Under the pieces are notes generated by a model that did no database searches, was not told the DNA's origin, and worked only from the letters and a program-made list of their open reading frames with translations. From Arachidicoccus soli (lineage in GTDB: Bacteria; Bacteroidota; Bacteroidia; Chitinophagales; Chitinophagaceae): a DNA stretch of 64,000 nucleotides. The stretch is from positions 4,030,001 to 4,094,000 of the forward strand of contig NZ_CP032489.1 of NCBI RefSeq assembly GCF_003600625.1. Direction: 5' to 3'. Shown here piece after piece: positions 17,112 to 25,678 of this stretch. Each line of letters opens with the position of its first letter. Position 1 is the first letter of the stretch. The translations under genes were made by a program, and so were the position numbers.

Positions 17112-17146
17112 AAAAAACTCTCTTAAATTTTTAAGAGAGTTTTTAT
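17112..17146 (-). terminator. Terminator after the TPR gene
   Basis: AAAAACTCTCTTAA and TTAAGAGAGTTTTT form a long hairpin with a short loop and T-rich ends, between the TPR-protein stop and the nuoA promoter. Confidence 0.8.
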
Positions 17147-17158
17147 AGCTAAAATTTA

Positions 17159-18886
17159 TTATTTAGTAGAATCTTTCGGTCTTTTTTCCGGATGTTTTTG
17201 ATAATATTCTTCCAATTGTTTCTGTTGTTCTACTGCTTTTTGTAATTGATCTACTGCAGATTTTGCAGCATCATTCGTGGGATCTAAATTGGCAATTTTT
17301 TGAAAAATCTCCAATCCTTTTGCATAGTCTTTTACATCATATACATAATAAGAACCAAGTTTACCATATTCTGCAATGATTAATTCTTTGTTTTTAACTG
17401 TGTCTTTACTTAAGAAGTTTATATAATCATTGATTGCAGGAATGGCTTGTACAATCGTACTTGTATCTTCTGCTAATTTAGTCTGTTCTAAATAATAGTA
17501 ACCATATGCTTGCTTCGGATATTTCGTTTTATATAAAGTGAACATTGTATCTGCCGTAGGTAGATAAACTTTATTGACTTTCCCGGCTTCTAAAGCTGCT
17601 TGACCTAGGTTGAAAATATCAAGGTTTGTACGGGAAGCAGTATCTTTTGCATTATATAACTTCCTAAGCCAATCATATTTAGCAATGGGTTTATTTGCTT
17701 TATCCAAAGCATAAGAGATGGAATCGGCATACATTGCTTTATCTGAAGCAAGGGTATCCATATCATAAGCCTTGGTCAAATAAGTAACAGCTGTATCCGC
17801 CATTTCTGGGATATCTTTATAGATGAAACCTGCAAAAGCATAGTCATAAGGCTGTATATTTCCAGAAGCAACAGTAGTAAAGAATTTTTTCGCATAGGTT
17901 ACTGCTTGGGTAGTATCTCCTAAACGGTGGTAATCTGCTGCCATTAATAAAGGTAAATGAGAATAAGTAGCACAGCTTCCTGCTTCCATTTGTTTAGCCT
18001 TATTAATAGATTCTTGGTAACTACCTGTTTGGAATAAGTAGTCTGCCTGATAATATTGTACTTCACAACCGTTATCAGAATTAGCTACATATTTGTCTAA
18101 ATATTCTTTAGCCTTGTTTACATCTTTGTCTTTGTAATAATTAAAATAGCCCAAATAGATAGGTGCAAAAGTTGGATCCGCAGTAATACCTGTTTGATAC
18201 CATTGGTTCATTACATCAAAATTGTCCTGAGACTGAAAGATTAAACCTAAATGATAATCTGCCGCGGCAAATTTCGGATCACGGTTAGAAGCCTGTGTAA
18301 ATGCAGAATAGGCATTACCACCCTGATCGCCACCTAGCTTTAAGAAATTCAGACCTAAATATAATGCGGAGTTTGGATCTGTTTTATCCAAATTCATTGC
18401 TTCCTGTAATTTTGGAATAGCATAAGCGGGATCACCTAAATCTTTGTCACCATAAGCGCTTGCGCGACCAATGGCAGTACGTATAGCAGCTTGATCTACT
18501 TCTTTGTGACGCCCTTTTATCTTGTCGGCCAAAGTAATTGCCTGTTCAAATTTTTGTTCTGCGGCATCATTTTTATGATTGATATAATCAATTTCACCCA
18601 GGCCCACCAAAATCCATGGGCTGTTCAAACTTGCAGCTTTTTGATATAAAGCCAATGCTTTACCCGTACCGTCGGTTTCTCCATTTTTATTTTCCAAGTA
18701 TACTTGCCCCAACCAGTAAATACTTTGACCATCTTGAGGGTTTTTCTGAACTACTTGTTGGAATGTTTGTTCTGCGCTTGTGAATTTACCATAGTAGAGG
18801 GCTTGAATACCATCCTCTAGTTTTTGCGCTGAGGCAAATGCTATACCACTTGCTAAAGCCAGAAAACTTAAAACAATCTTCTTCAT
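17159..18886 (-). CDS. Secreted tetratricopeptide-repeat protein
   Basis: A 575-residue exported protein with a signal peptide (residues 1-20, ending ASAQ) and many TPR-like helical repeats, for example YYGKFTSAEQTFQQVVQKNPQDGQSIYWLGQVY near 32-64 and the DPNSALYLGLNFLKL and DPKFAAADYHLGLIF repeats. It ends in a basic, glutamine-rich tail (QKHPEKRPKDSTK). TPR proteins scaffold complexes; the location is probably periplasmic. It is followed on the same strand by a terminator and preceded upstream by a PstS-like lipoprotein, which may share its function. The specific role is unknown. Confidence 0.85.
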   Translation of the reverse strand: MKKIVLSFLALASGIAFASAQKLEDGIQALYYGKFTSAEQTFQQVVQKNPQDGQSIYWLGQVYLENKNGETDGTGKALALYQKAASLNSPWILVGLGEIDYINHKNDAAEQKFEQAITLADKIKGRHKEVDQAAIRTAIGRASAYGDKDLGDPAYAIPKLQEAMNLDKTDPNSALYLGLNFLKLGGDQGGNAYSAFTQASNRDPKFAAADYHLGLIFQSQDNFDVMNQWYQTGITADPTFAPIYLGYFNYYKDKDVNKAKEYLDKYVANSDNGCEVQYYQADYLFQTGSYQESINKAKQMEAGSCATYSHLPLLMAADYHRLGDTTQAVTYAKKFFTTVASGNIQPYDYAFAGFIYKDIPEMADTAVTYLTKAYDMDTLASDKAMYADSISYALDKANKPIAKYDWLRKLYNAKDTASRTNLDIFNLGQAALEAGKVNKVYLPTADTMFTLYKTKYPKQAYGYYYLEQTKLAEDTSTIVQAIPAINDYINFLSKDTVKNKELIIAEYGKLGSYYVYDVKDYAKGLEIFQKIANLDPTNDAAKSAVDQLQKAVEQQKQLEEYYQKHPEKRPKDSTK

Positions 18887-18978
18887 TTTCTTCGATTTGA
18901 TTTTTTATTTATTTGTTTAATGAAATATTGCAAACAGCAGGTCTACAATAATTCTTTCCAAGGTTATAAAATTTTAAG

Positions 18979-19953
18979 CTACTTTTTTTTGGTAGCAAAA
19001 TCATTTACTGTCCTAATTGTAAAGTTCATTTTTGCAGGAACTAAATTTCCTCTTCTAAAAATTAATTGCCCCCGTTGAAAACTTAAAAAGTTATAGAACG
19101 AGGTTCCCAAACCAATATAATTGTCCTTTAATACACAATACAAAGGACGTACCAAAGGATATTGCATATTATAAATAGTGGATTGAGATGGTCTGGCAAA
19201 TACGCCGGTTGAATCCGGTATCTTACACTCAACATAAGCTAAATGTACTTTGTTGAAATAAGCTAATTGTTCTGGATCATCTGCATTCCCCACCCAACTC
19301 GAACCCACAAAACCAACAGCGTTTTTATTTGAAGCAACTAAATCAATCACTTGTTTACTACCTTTTGCGCCACTTACATTATTACCAAAAGATTTTCCAT
19401 GAGTAATAGAGTCTAATAAATACCTTACAGTGCTTGTTGCATTTTCCCCGTCTAAAATTACTTGATAGGGTTGTTTATTATTGCTGGTGAGCATCTTGTC
19501 CAATTCTTTTAGGGAAAACACAGAATCACTTGCATCTGCATTTACAATCATGGAAACAGCATCAAAAGCAATTATAGAAAAGCGAGGTCTATGACCTAAT
19601 TTACTATTATAATATTTGCTTTCATCTTCCTTAAGACCTCTGGCAACGATAATCATATTGGTGCTATCTTTCTCAAAATCCCGAAAGCAATCTGCTTCCG
19701 GTTCATATTTTACTATAATATGTGCTTTTGGAAAAGAAGATTCAAATACCATTATTTGTTGGCTGATGATTGGTTCAAAACTTTCATCCACGAAAAGTCT
19801 TAAAGTCCCTTGCTGAGGGTCAGCTTCAAGATCTTTTGTTCCATTTTTATTACTATTGCATGCACAAAAACTACAAAGAACTAGGCTAAAAATAAGTAGA
19901 AATTTTGTTGCATGAAAAAAAATCCTGCTTTTTTGTTTGTTGTAAAATAGCAT
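18979..19953 (-). CDS. PstS-like substrate-binding lipoprotein
   Basis: A 324-residue protein whose hydrophobic N-terminus ends in a Cys-rich lipobox-like segment (LCSFCAC near residues 26-32). The mature part follows the phosphate-binding (PstS) type II fold: LRLFVDESFEPIISQQ near 50, a signature TSTVRYLLDSITHGKSF region near 165, and a late QYPLVRPLYCVLKDNYIG then VGTSFYNFLSFQRGQLIFRR-like end. No pstCAB transporter genes are near, so it may be a stand-alone sensor or binding protein. In the same orientation lie an 81-residue membrane protein upstream and the TPR protein downstream; the three may be one unit. Confidence 0.8.
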   Translation of the reverse strand: MLFYNKQKSRIFFHATKFLLIFSLVLCSFCACNSNKNGTKDLEADPQQGTLRLFVDESFEPIISQQIMVFESSFPKAHIIVKYEPEADCFRDFEKDSTNMIIVARGLKEDESKYYNSKLGHRPRFSIIAFDAVSMIVNADASDSVFSLKELDKMLTSNNKQPYQVILDGENATSTVRYLLDSITHGKSFGNNVSGAKGSKQVIDLVASNKNAVGFVGSSWVGNADDPEQLAYFNKVHLAYVECKIPDSTGVFARPSQSTIYNMQYPLVRPLYCVLKDNYIGLGTSFYNFLSFQRGQLIFRRGNLVPAKMNFTIRTVNDFATKKK

Positions 19954-19982
19954 TTTTATTTATTTAACACCTTTTTTAAACT

Positions 19983-20228
19983 TTAATAGTCTCTTTTAAT
20001 GCCACGATAAAGCCTAAAACCTCCATATAAAACACAAAGGCCTCCAAAAATATTTAAAATTAATGGGTCTTTACTTTGCATCAATCCTTGTAAAGATTGA
20101 AAATGTTTACCAAAGAACATTAAAAAACCGATGCCCAGTATGATGAGCGCCATGACTATGTCTTTTACTGCACGCATATTGCTATAACGCTTGCGTTGTT
20201 GTTTTCTAAAATCGTCATTTATATCCAT
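19983..20228 (-). CDS. Small membrane protein of unknown function
   Basis: An 81-residue protein: a basic, polar N-terminus (DDFRKQQRKRYSNMR), a helix near residues 22-40 (DIVMALIILGIGFLMFFG), a short loop, and a second helix near 57-73 (ILNIFGGLCVLYGGFRLY) with a basic end. It is not assigned to a named family. It lies 29 bases ahead of the PstS-like gene on the same strand, so the two are probably co-transcribed. Confidence 0.65.
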   Translation of the reverse strand: MDINDDFRKQQRKRYSNMRAVKDIVMALIILGIGFLMFFGKHFQSLQGLMQSKDPLILNIFGGLCVLYGGFRLYRGIKRDY

Positions 20229-20292
20229 AAACTCCCTTTTCTATTTATAGATGCAAAATTTATCTTTTTAACTAAATACAAAAGATAAATAT

Positions 20293-21585
20293 TTATAAAA
20301 TATCAGCTAAACTTTCTTTTGCAGCCGAAATTGTTTTGTCCAAATCGGAATAAGAAATAGCGTTATTTAAAAACCAACTCTCAAAAGCCGATGGTGGTAA
20401 ATATACACCACGCATTAGCATTGCATGAAAAAACTTTTTAAATAGACTGCTATTTGTCATGGCAGCAGTTTCAAAATCAAATACTTTGTTTTTAGTGAAA
20501 AATATGCTGAGCATACTACCATACTGGTTAATGGTATAATCCAACTCTGCAGCTGTGAAAACCTCTTTTAGCCCATTTTTCAAATAGATTGTTTTCGATT
20601 CTAATTCATCATAAATAGTAGGATTGCTTTTTAATTCGTTTAAAAGCGTAAACCCGGCGATCATTGCTAAAGGGTTTCCGCTTAATGTGCCAGCTTGATA
20701 AACATTTCCGATAGGTGCAATATGTGCCATAATTTCTTTTTTTCCACCAAAAGCACCTACGGGTAAGCCGGCACCGATTACTTTTCCGTAAGTGACCAAA
20801 TCTGCATCGATGCTTAATTTTTGTTGTGCACCGCCTGGTGAAAGCCTAAAGCCGGTCATCACTTCATCAAAAACAAGCAATATTCTCTCTTCGTCACATA
20901 TTTTTCGAAGACCTTCTAAAAATCCCGGTTCAGGAAGCACACAACCCATATTTCCTGCAATCGGTTCTACAATAATGGCTGCTATCTCGTTTTTGTTTTC
21001 TGCAACCAATCTATTTACAGCTTCTAAATTGTTGTATGGAGCAGTAAGGGTATCTTTTGCAACGCCCTCTGTTACCCCAGGCACATTTTGAATACCAAAG
21101 GTTGCAAGACCACTTCCTGCTTTTACTAAAAACATATCAGCATGACCATGATAGCAACCTTCAAATTTGATAAATTTGTTTCTACCGGTATAACCCCTTG
21201 CCAGCCGTATGGCAGACATACAGGCTTCTGTGCCACTATTCACCATTCGTATAAGATCCATATTTGGAGCCAGGCTTTTTATCAGCTCTGCCATTTCAAC
21301 TTCAAGTTGGGTTGGAGCCCCAAAAGAAGTAGAATCTTCTGCTTTTTTTTGAATGGCTTTTATAACAGGTTCAAAAGCGTGTCCCAGAATCATTGGTCCC
21401 CAGGAAGCAATGTAATCGATGTATTGATTACCGTCTTCATCATATAAATAGGCGCCAATTGCCTTTTTAATAAAAATGGGGTTACCGCCAACACTTTTAA
21501 AAGCGCGTACAGGAGAGTTGACTCCACCCGGAATACACTGCTGTGCACGTTCAAATAATGTTTTGCTCGAGGTATATTCGTACAT
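20293..21585 (-). CDS. hemL: Glutamate-1-semialdehyde 2,1-aminomutase
   Basis: A 430-residue PLP enzyme that turns glutamate-1-semialdehyde into 5-aminolevulinate, the step after HemA. The start [23 protein letters not shown] is family-typical, [20 protein letters not shown] binds substrate and cofactor phosphate, [11 protein letters not shown] holds the PLP-nitrogen Asp, and [17 protein letters not shown] carries the Schiff-base Lys near residue 266. It is separate from the haem cluster at 37488-44510, which lacks hemL, so the two loci complement each other. Confidence 0.97.
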   Translation of the reverse strand: MYEYTSSKTLFERAQQCIPGGVNSPVRAFKSVGGNPIFIKKAIGAYLYDEDGNQYIDYIASWGPMILGHAFEPVIKAIQKKAEDSTSFGAPTQLEVEMAELIKSLAPNMDLIRMVNSGTEACMSAIRLARGYTGRNKFIKFEGCYHGHADMFLVKAGSGLATFGIQNVPGVTEGVAKDTLTAPYNNLEAVNRLVAENKNEIAAIIVEPIAGNMGCVLPEPGFLEGLRKICDEERILLVFDEVMTGFRLSPGGAQQKLSIDADLVTYGKVIGAGLPVGAFGGKKEIMAHIAPIGNVYQAGTLSGNPLAMIAGFTLLNELKSNPTIYDELESKTIYLKNGLKEVFTAAELDYTINQYGSMLSIFFTKNKVFDFETAAMTNSSLFKKFFHAMLMRGVYLPPSAFESWFLNNAISYSDLDKTISAAKESLADIL

Positions 21586-21654
21586 ATTTTTCTAAATAAT
21601 TTTCTGGCTAAAGATAGCAAGATAAAGCAAGTAGCTAAAGCTAAAAGTGAATAT

Positions 21655-22236
21655 TTATGGGTTGTTTATCGTTTTTTCAATTCTGCGGTCAGGAACCAGC
21701 CACACTGTCGCAACAAAAATATAAAGACAACCAGAAATCCAAGTATGCCAAAAAGAGCAGGCAATGCCTATTGCGTAACCAATCGGAGAAATTATTTCCT
21801 TAAGTCTATGCCCACCTACTGCCTTTGCCAGCACGGAATCCTTTCCGTTTGTTGCAATTAATTTGTTTTGTAAAATCCACCAGGCAAGACCAGCCATCAT
21901 TAATATAAAACCATATAAGGCCATTGTAGCCGGAGCGAAATGGTTTTCTCCTGTCCAACCGGTAGCAAAAGGAAGTAATGATAACCAAAAGAGCAAGTGA
22001 AGGTTTGCCCACAAAATATTTCCTGAAACATTTTTGGATGATTGAAGTAAATGGTGGTGATTGTTCCAATAAATGCCTACATAAATAAAGCTCAGAATAT
22101 AACTGAGAAAAACAGGAAGCAGTGGAGTTAAAGCCGCAAATGTTTCTCCATGAGGTATTTTTATTTCCAAGACCATTATGGTAATAATAATAGCAAAAAC
22201 ACCATCACTAAAGGCTTCTAAACGATTTTTATTCAT
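21655..22236 (-). CDS. TMEM175-type potassium channel family protein (DUF1211)
   Basis: A 193-residue polytopic membrane protein with about six helices. It opens MNKNRLEAFSDGVFAIIITIMVLEIKIP, the R-x3-FSDG signature of the TMEM175/DUF1211 family, followed by a second family block around YVGIYWNNHHHLLQ. Bacterial members form leak-type potassium channels. The gene lies 70 bases ahead of hemL on the same strand, with no evident functional link. Confidence 0.88.
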   Translation of the reverse strand: MNKNRLEAFSDGVFAIIITIMVLEIKIPHGETFAALTPLLPVFLSYILSFIYVGIYWNNHHHLLQSSKNVSGNILWANLHLLFWLSLLPFATGWTGENHFAPATMALYGFILMMAGLAWWILQNKLIATNGKDSVLAKAVGGHRLKEIISPIGYAIGIACSFWHTWISGCLYIFVATVWLVPDRRIEKTINNP

Positions 22237-22314
22237 GGAAAAAAGTGGATATCAATAATCTTTAAGTAAGTAAAATTAAGCAAATTATTTTTTAAACAGA
22301 TGGCGCTACCGCTT

Positions 22315-22353
22315 TGTTTAGCTTAGGTTTTCTTAGGAAACCTAAGCTAAACA
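22315..22353. repeat. Perfect 16-bp inverted repeat
   Basis: TGTTTAGCTTAGGTTT and its exact complement flank a seven-base loop. It lies between zapA (ends 22384 on the minus strand) and the TMEM175 gene, so on the minus strand it follows zapA and may end the pheT-zapA transcript, though there is no long T run. Confidence 0.6.
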
Positions 22354-22383
22354 GTGTATGAAAATAAAGAGGGGCATTCTATT

Positions 22384-22677
22384 TTATTCTTCTTTAAGGA
22401 GTTTGTCTAATAGATGTTCAAGGCTATTAAGTTTTTGATGGGTCTCTTTTTGTTCAATCATAAAAGAACCGGATTTGTTTTGCTCGGTAGCAAACCACAA
22501 TAAAGCCATGGAGATATAATCTTGCATATCTTTTCCGGCAAAATTGAGTTTAAATTCAGAAACCTTATCGTTTACTAGTTTTACTGTTTTGCGTACAATT
22601 TCTTCATCGGTCTTTTTGACCTTTAGTCGATAAGTTCTATCGCCAAGCACGACTTGTATTATGATTAATTCTGTCAT
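22384..22677 (-). CDS. zapA: Cell division protein ZapA
   Basis: A 97-residue protein with the ZapA head (ELIIIQVVLGDRTYRLKV, then EEIVRKTVKLVNDKVSEFK) and a C-terminal coiled coil (QKETHQKLNSLEHLLDKLLKE). ZapA binds and bundles FtsZ filaments at the division ring. It lies seven bases after a 93-residue coiled-coil gene and downstream of pheT, a common arrangement that suggests one operon. The match is good in order and length, although ZapA is weakly conserved. Confidence 0.82.
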   Translation of the reverse strand: MTELIIIQVVLGDRTYRLKVKKTDEEIVRKTVKLVNDKVSEFKLNFAGKDMQDYISMALLWFATEQNKSGSFMIEQKETHQKLNSLEHLLDKLLKEE

Positions 22678-22684
22678 AAAAAGG

Positions 22685-22966
22685 TTAGGCGTCTAAAAGC
22701 GCTAAACAGGTTTCTATATCTTTTAAATAACCATCAATTCTATGTTGTAGAACTTTTTTTTCTTCGGTGTTCCAATGTTGTACGCCAATTTTTAAGGCAT
22801 CGTTTTGTTGTTGCACTGTTTTAATAGTAAGATTACTTTTTGCCAATAAAGTTTGCGTATTTTCTAATTCTCGTTTTAGTTTTTGATTCTCTTTTTGCAA
22901 ACGTTCATAGCGTTGCAACAATAGTTGCAGCTTTTCCTCTAATCCTTGAAGTGGTGTTTGCTCCAT
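22685..22966 (-). CDS. Coiled-coil protein, possible ZapB-like partner
   Basis: A 93-residue, almost wholly helical protein with a continuous heptad pattern (LEEKLQLLLQRYERLQKENQ... and LLAKSNLTIKTVQQQNDALK). Its place directly before zapA suggests a division role like that of ZapB, which binds ZapA. That is inference from context; coiled coils give no direct homology. Confidence 0.6.
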   Translation of the reverse strand: MEQTPLQGLEEKLQLLLQRYERLQKENQKLKRELENTQTLLAKSNLTIKTVQQQNDALKIGVQHWNTEEKKVLQHRIDGYLKDIETCLALLDA

Positions 22967-23011
22967 AAATAAAAATCTAAGAAATAAAAAATGCAGAGTT
23001 AATCAATGCTT

Positions 23012-25429
23012 TTATTTTCTAATTTCTGCATTTAGCTCTTTTTCAAAACCCAGAATCAGCTTATTAATCATTGCATCAATTTCCTTGTCGGTTAAGGTTT
23101 TTTGTTCATCCAAAAATGTAAAATTAATCGCCAGTGATTTTTTATTTTCTCCTAATTTTTCGCTTTCAAAAATATCAAATAAACGTGTTTCTTTTAACAG
23201 GGTTAAATTTGATTTTTTAATCACAGCATAAATGTTTTCAAACAAAACAGCCTTATCCACTACCATTGCTAAATCACGTTGTACCGAAGGAAAACGAGCA
23301 ACTTCTTTATATAAGATAGTTTCTTTTTCTTTTAATTTGATTATTGCTTGAAAATCGATATCCACAAAATAAATGGAGGATTTTATGTCAAACAGTTCCT
23401 TCGCTTTTTTATTTACTTCAATTACCTTGCCTAAACTGGTTTTATTTACAGAAAATGCGACCCCCGATTCATTTTCGAGAGTTGTATATTTTATATTAGA
23501 AAGCCCACAAAGTGTTAGAATGCTTTGTGCCAGGCCTTTTGCACGGAAAAAATCAAACTGTTTCCCCTTTTCTTTCCATTCGTCTTCATGGGTTTTCCCG
23601 GCAATATATAGTGCTAAATGTTCTGTTTCAAAATATTTCCCAATACTGGTAGATCTATAGGTTTTACCAAATTCGAATAATTGAAGATTGGAGTTTTTTC
23701 TATTTAAATTATAAGCGAGACATTCCAAACCAGTTTCCAGCATTGAGGGCCGCATTAAATCTAAATCGGCGCTCAGACTGTTTATCATTTTTACGGAAGT
23801 TGCTAATATTTCTTCTGAATAATATTTACTATTGGTAATAGAGTTGGTCATTATTTCGTTGAACCCCTGCCCTACTAAGAACCCAGCAATTTTTTCGCGC
23901 GTATCTTCCTTTAAGCCCAAGGTATCAATTGCCGGAGTAATATGAATAGATGAAGGAATATCAATATTGTCCAGCCCGTCTATTCGTAAAATTTCTTCTA
24001 CGATATCGGCCGGTAAAGAAATATCAGGTTTGCTAAGTGGGACAGCTACCCAAACTTCATCAAGTGATTCCTTAATTTTTTCGAAACCCAGTGCTTCCAG
24101 TACATTAATAATCGCATCATGGTGATAGTTTTTCCCACTTAATTTTTTTAAATAATGAAATTTTAAAGCGACTTGGGTTCTTTCTTTTGGAGAAGGATAT
24201 AAATCGACAATATCTGAGCTAATTTGACCACCGGCAATTTCCTTTATCAACAATGCCGCGCGCTTTAGCGCATATAGAGTATTGGAAATGTCTACACCTT
24301 TTTCAAAGCGGGCTGCCGCATCGGTACGCAGGCCATGGCGCATTGATGTTTTTCGGATTGTAGAAGGATGGAAATAAGCACTTTCTAAAAAAATACTTTT
24401 AGTATTTTCGCTCACGCCACTTTTGAGACCGCCATATACACCTGCAATACACATACCTTCTTCTTTATTGCAAATCATTAAATCATCTGCCGAAAGTTTT
24501 ATTTCTTTATTGTCGAGCGTAATAAATGGAGTGTTTTCCGGAAGGTTTTTGACAACAATTGAATTGCCAGAAACCATTGCTGCATCAAAGGCGTGGAGCG
24601 GTTGACCCGTTTCATGCAATACAAAGTTTGTAATATCAACAATATTATTGATAGGTCTTAATCCAATTGATTTTAATTTGTTTTGTAACCAATCCGGAGA
24701 AGAAGCCACCGTAATATTACTGATAGAAATGCCCGTATACCGCGGAGCGGCTTCAGTATTTTCTACAGAGACGGTAATTGGTAAGCTGTTATTATCGGGC
24801 TTAAAACTATTTACGGACGGTGTTTTGTATTTAAAGTTGCCATTGTTATGCCGCGTAAGGTAGGCGCATACATCGCGCGCTACACCGATATGGCTCATGG
24901 CATCCATTCGGTTGGGCGTAAGACCTATTTCGTAAGTATAATCTTCATAAACCGAAAAGTATTCAGAAGCCGCCATACCCACTTTTACCTCTTTGGGTAA
25001 AACCATAATGCCTGCATGGCTTTGACCAAGACCCAGCTCGTCTTCTGCGCAGAGCATTCCAAAGCTTTCTTCACCACGAATCTTTGCTACTTTCATTGTG
25101 AGGGGATCTCCGGAACTTGGAAAAATAGTCGTGCCCACTGTAGCAACAACTACTTTCTGACCAACGGCAACATTAGGTGCGCCACAAACAATTTTAAGTG
25201 GTACTTCATTCCCAATATTTACAGTCGTTAATTTTAGTTTATCTGCATTGGGATGCTGTTCACAACTAAGTACTTCACCTATTATGAGACCTGCGAGGCC
25301 ACCTTTTACACTTTGATATTTTTCTAAGCTTTCCACTTCTAAACCAATGGAGGTAAGAATTCTAGAAAGTTTTTCCGGATCTGTTTTTTCCGGAAGGTAT
25401 TCGCTTAACCAGTTGTAAGAAATTGTCAT
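23012..25429 (-). CDS. pheT: Phenylalanyl-tRNA synthetase beta subunit
   Basis: An 805-residue subunit that charges tRNA-Phe together with PheS. From the N-terminus: the start MTISYNWLSEYLPEKTDPEKLS, an OB-fold tRNA-binding domain near residues 40-150 (GEVLSCEQHPNADKLKLTTVNIG), the B3/4 editing region with GLTPNRMDAMSHIGVARDV, then B5 and the catalytic-like core (GQGFNEIMTNSITNSKYY). The C-terminal FDX-ACB anticodon domain ends with RFPSVQRDLAMVVDK and LTDKEIDAMINKL. Length is typical. pheS is not in the window. Confidence 0.97.
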   Translation of the reverse strand: MTISYNWLSEYLPEKTDPEKLSRILTSIGLEVESLEKYQSVKGGLAGLIIGEVLSCEQHPNADKLKLTTVNIGNEVPLKIVCGAPNVAVGQKVVVATVGTTIFPSSGDPLTMKVAKIRGEESFGMLCAEDELGLGQSHAGIMVLPKEVKVGMAASEYFSVYEDYTYEIGLTPNRMDAMSHIGVARDVCAYLTRHNNGNFKYKTPSVNSFKPDNNSLPITVSVENTEAAPRYTGISISNITVASSPDWLQNKLKSIGLRPINNIVDITNFVLHETGQPLHAFDAAMVSGNSIVVKNLPENTPFITLDNKEIKLSADDLMICNKEEGMCIAGVYGGLKSGVSENTKSIFLESAYFHPSTIRKTSMRHGLRTDAAARFEKGVDISNTLYALKRAALLIKEIAGGQISSDIVDLYPSPKERTQVALKFHYLKKLSGKNYHHDAIINVLEALGFEKIKESLDEVWVAVPLSKPDISLPADIVEEILRIDGLDNIDIPSSIHITPAIDTLGLKEDTREKIAGFLVGQGFNEIMTNSITNSKYYSEEILATSVKMINSLSADLDLMRPSMLETGLECLAYNLNRKNSNLQLFEFGKTYRSTSIGKYFETEHLALYIAGKTHEDEWKEKGKQFDFFRAKGLAQSILTLCGLSNIKYTTLENESGVAFSVNKTSLGKVIEVNKKAKELFDIKSSIYFVDIDFQAIIKLKEKETILYKEVARFPSVQRDLAMVVDKAVLFENIYAVIKKSNLTLLKETRLFDIFESEKLGENKKSLAINFTFLDEQKTLTDKEIDAMINKLILGFEKELNAEIRK

Positions 25430-25478
25430 TAAAAATGTCTTTAATAAAATTGACGGAAAACTCCGGCAAAATGAAGTG

Positions 25479-25486
25479 CAAATCTA
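25479..25486 (-). promoter_or_regulatory. Minus-7 element of pheT
   Basis: TAGATTTG on the minus strand matches TAnnTTTG, 49 bases before pheT. No good minus-33 element is seen. Confidence 0.4.
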
Positions 25487-25678
25487 CATTATAATTCATA
25501 ATTGAAGAATGGGATGTTTTGCATCTTCACATAAATCTGTACCGTTTATCAATTTAAGCAGGATGGGTTGTTTTCTTTTATATAACTTTATTGCCTATAA
25601 AGTACAAATTCAGATTTATTGAAAAAGAATTTTCTTTAGATAAATATTGAGTTAATAACAATAATTAAAACTTTTAAG

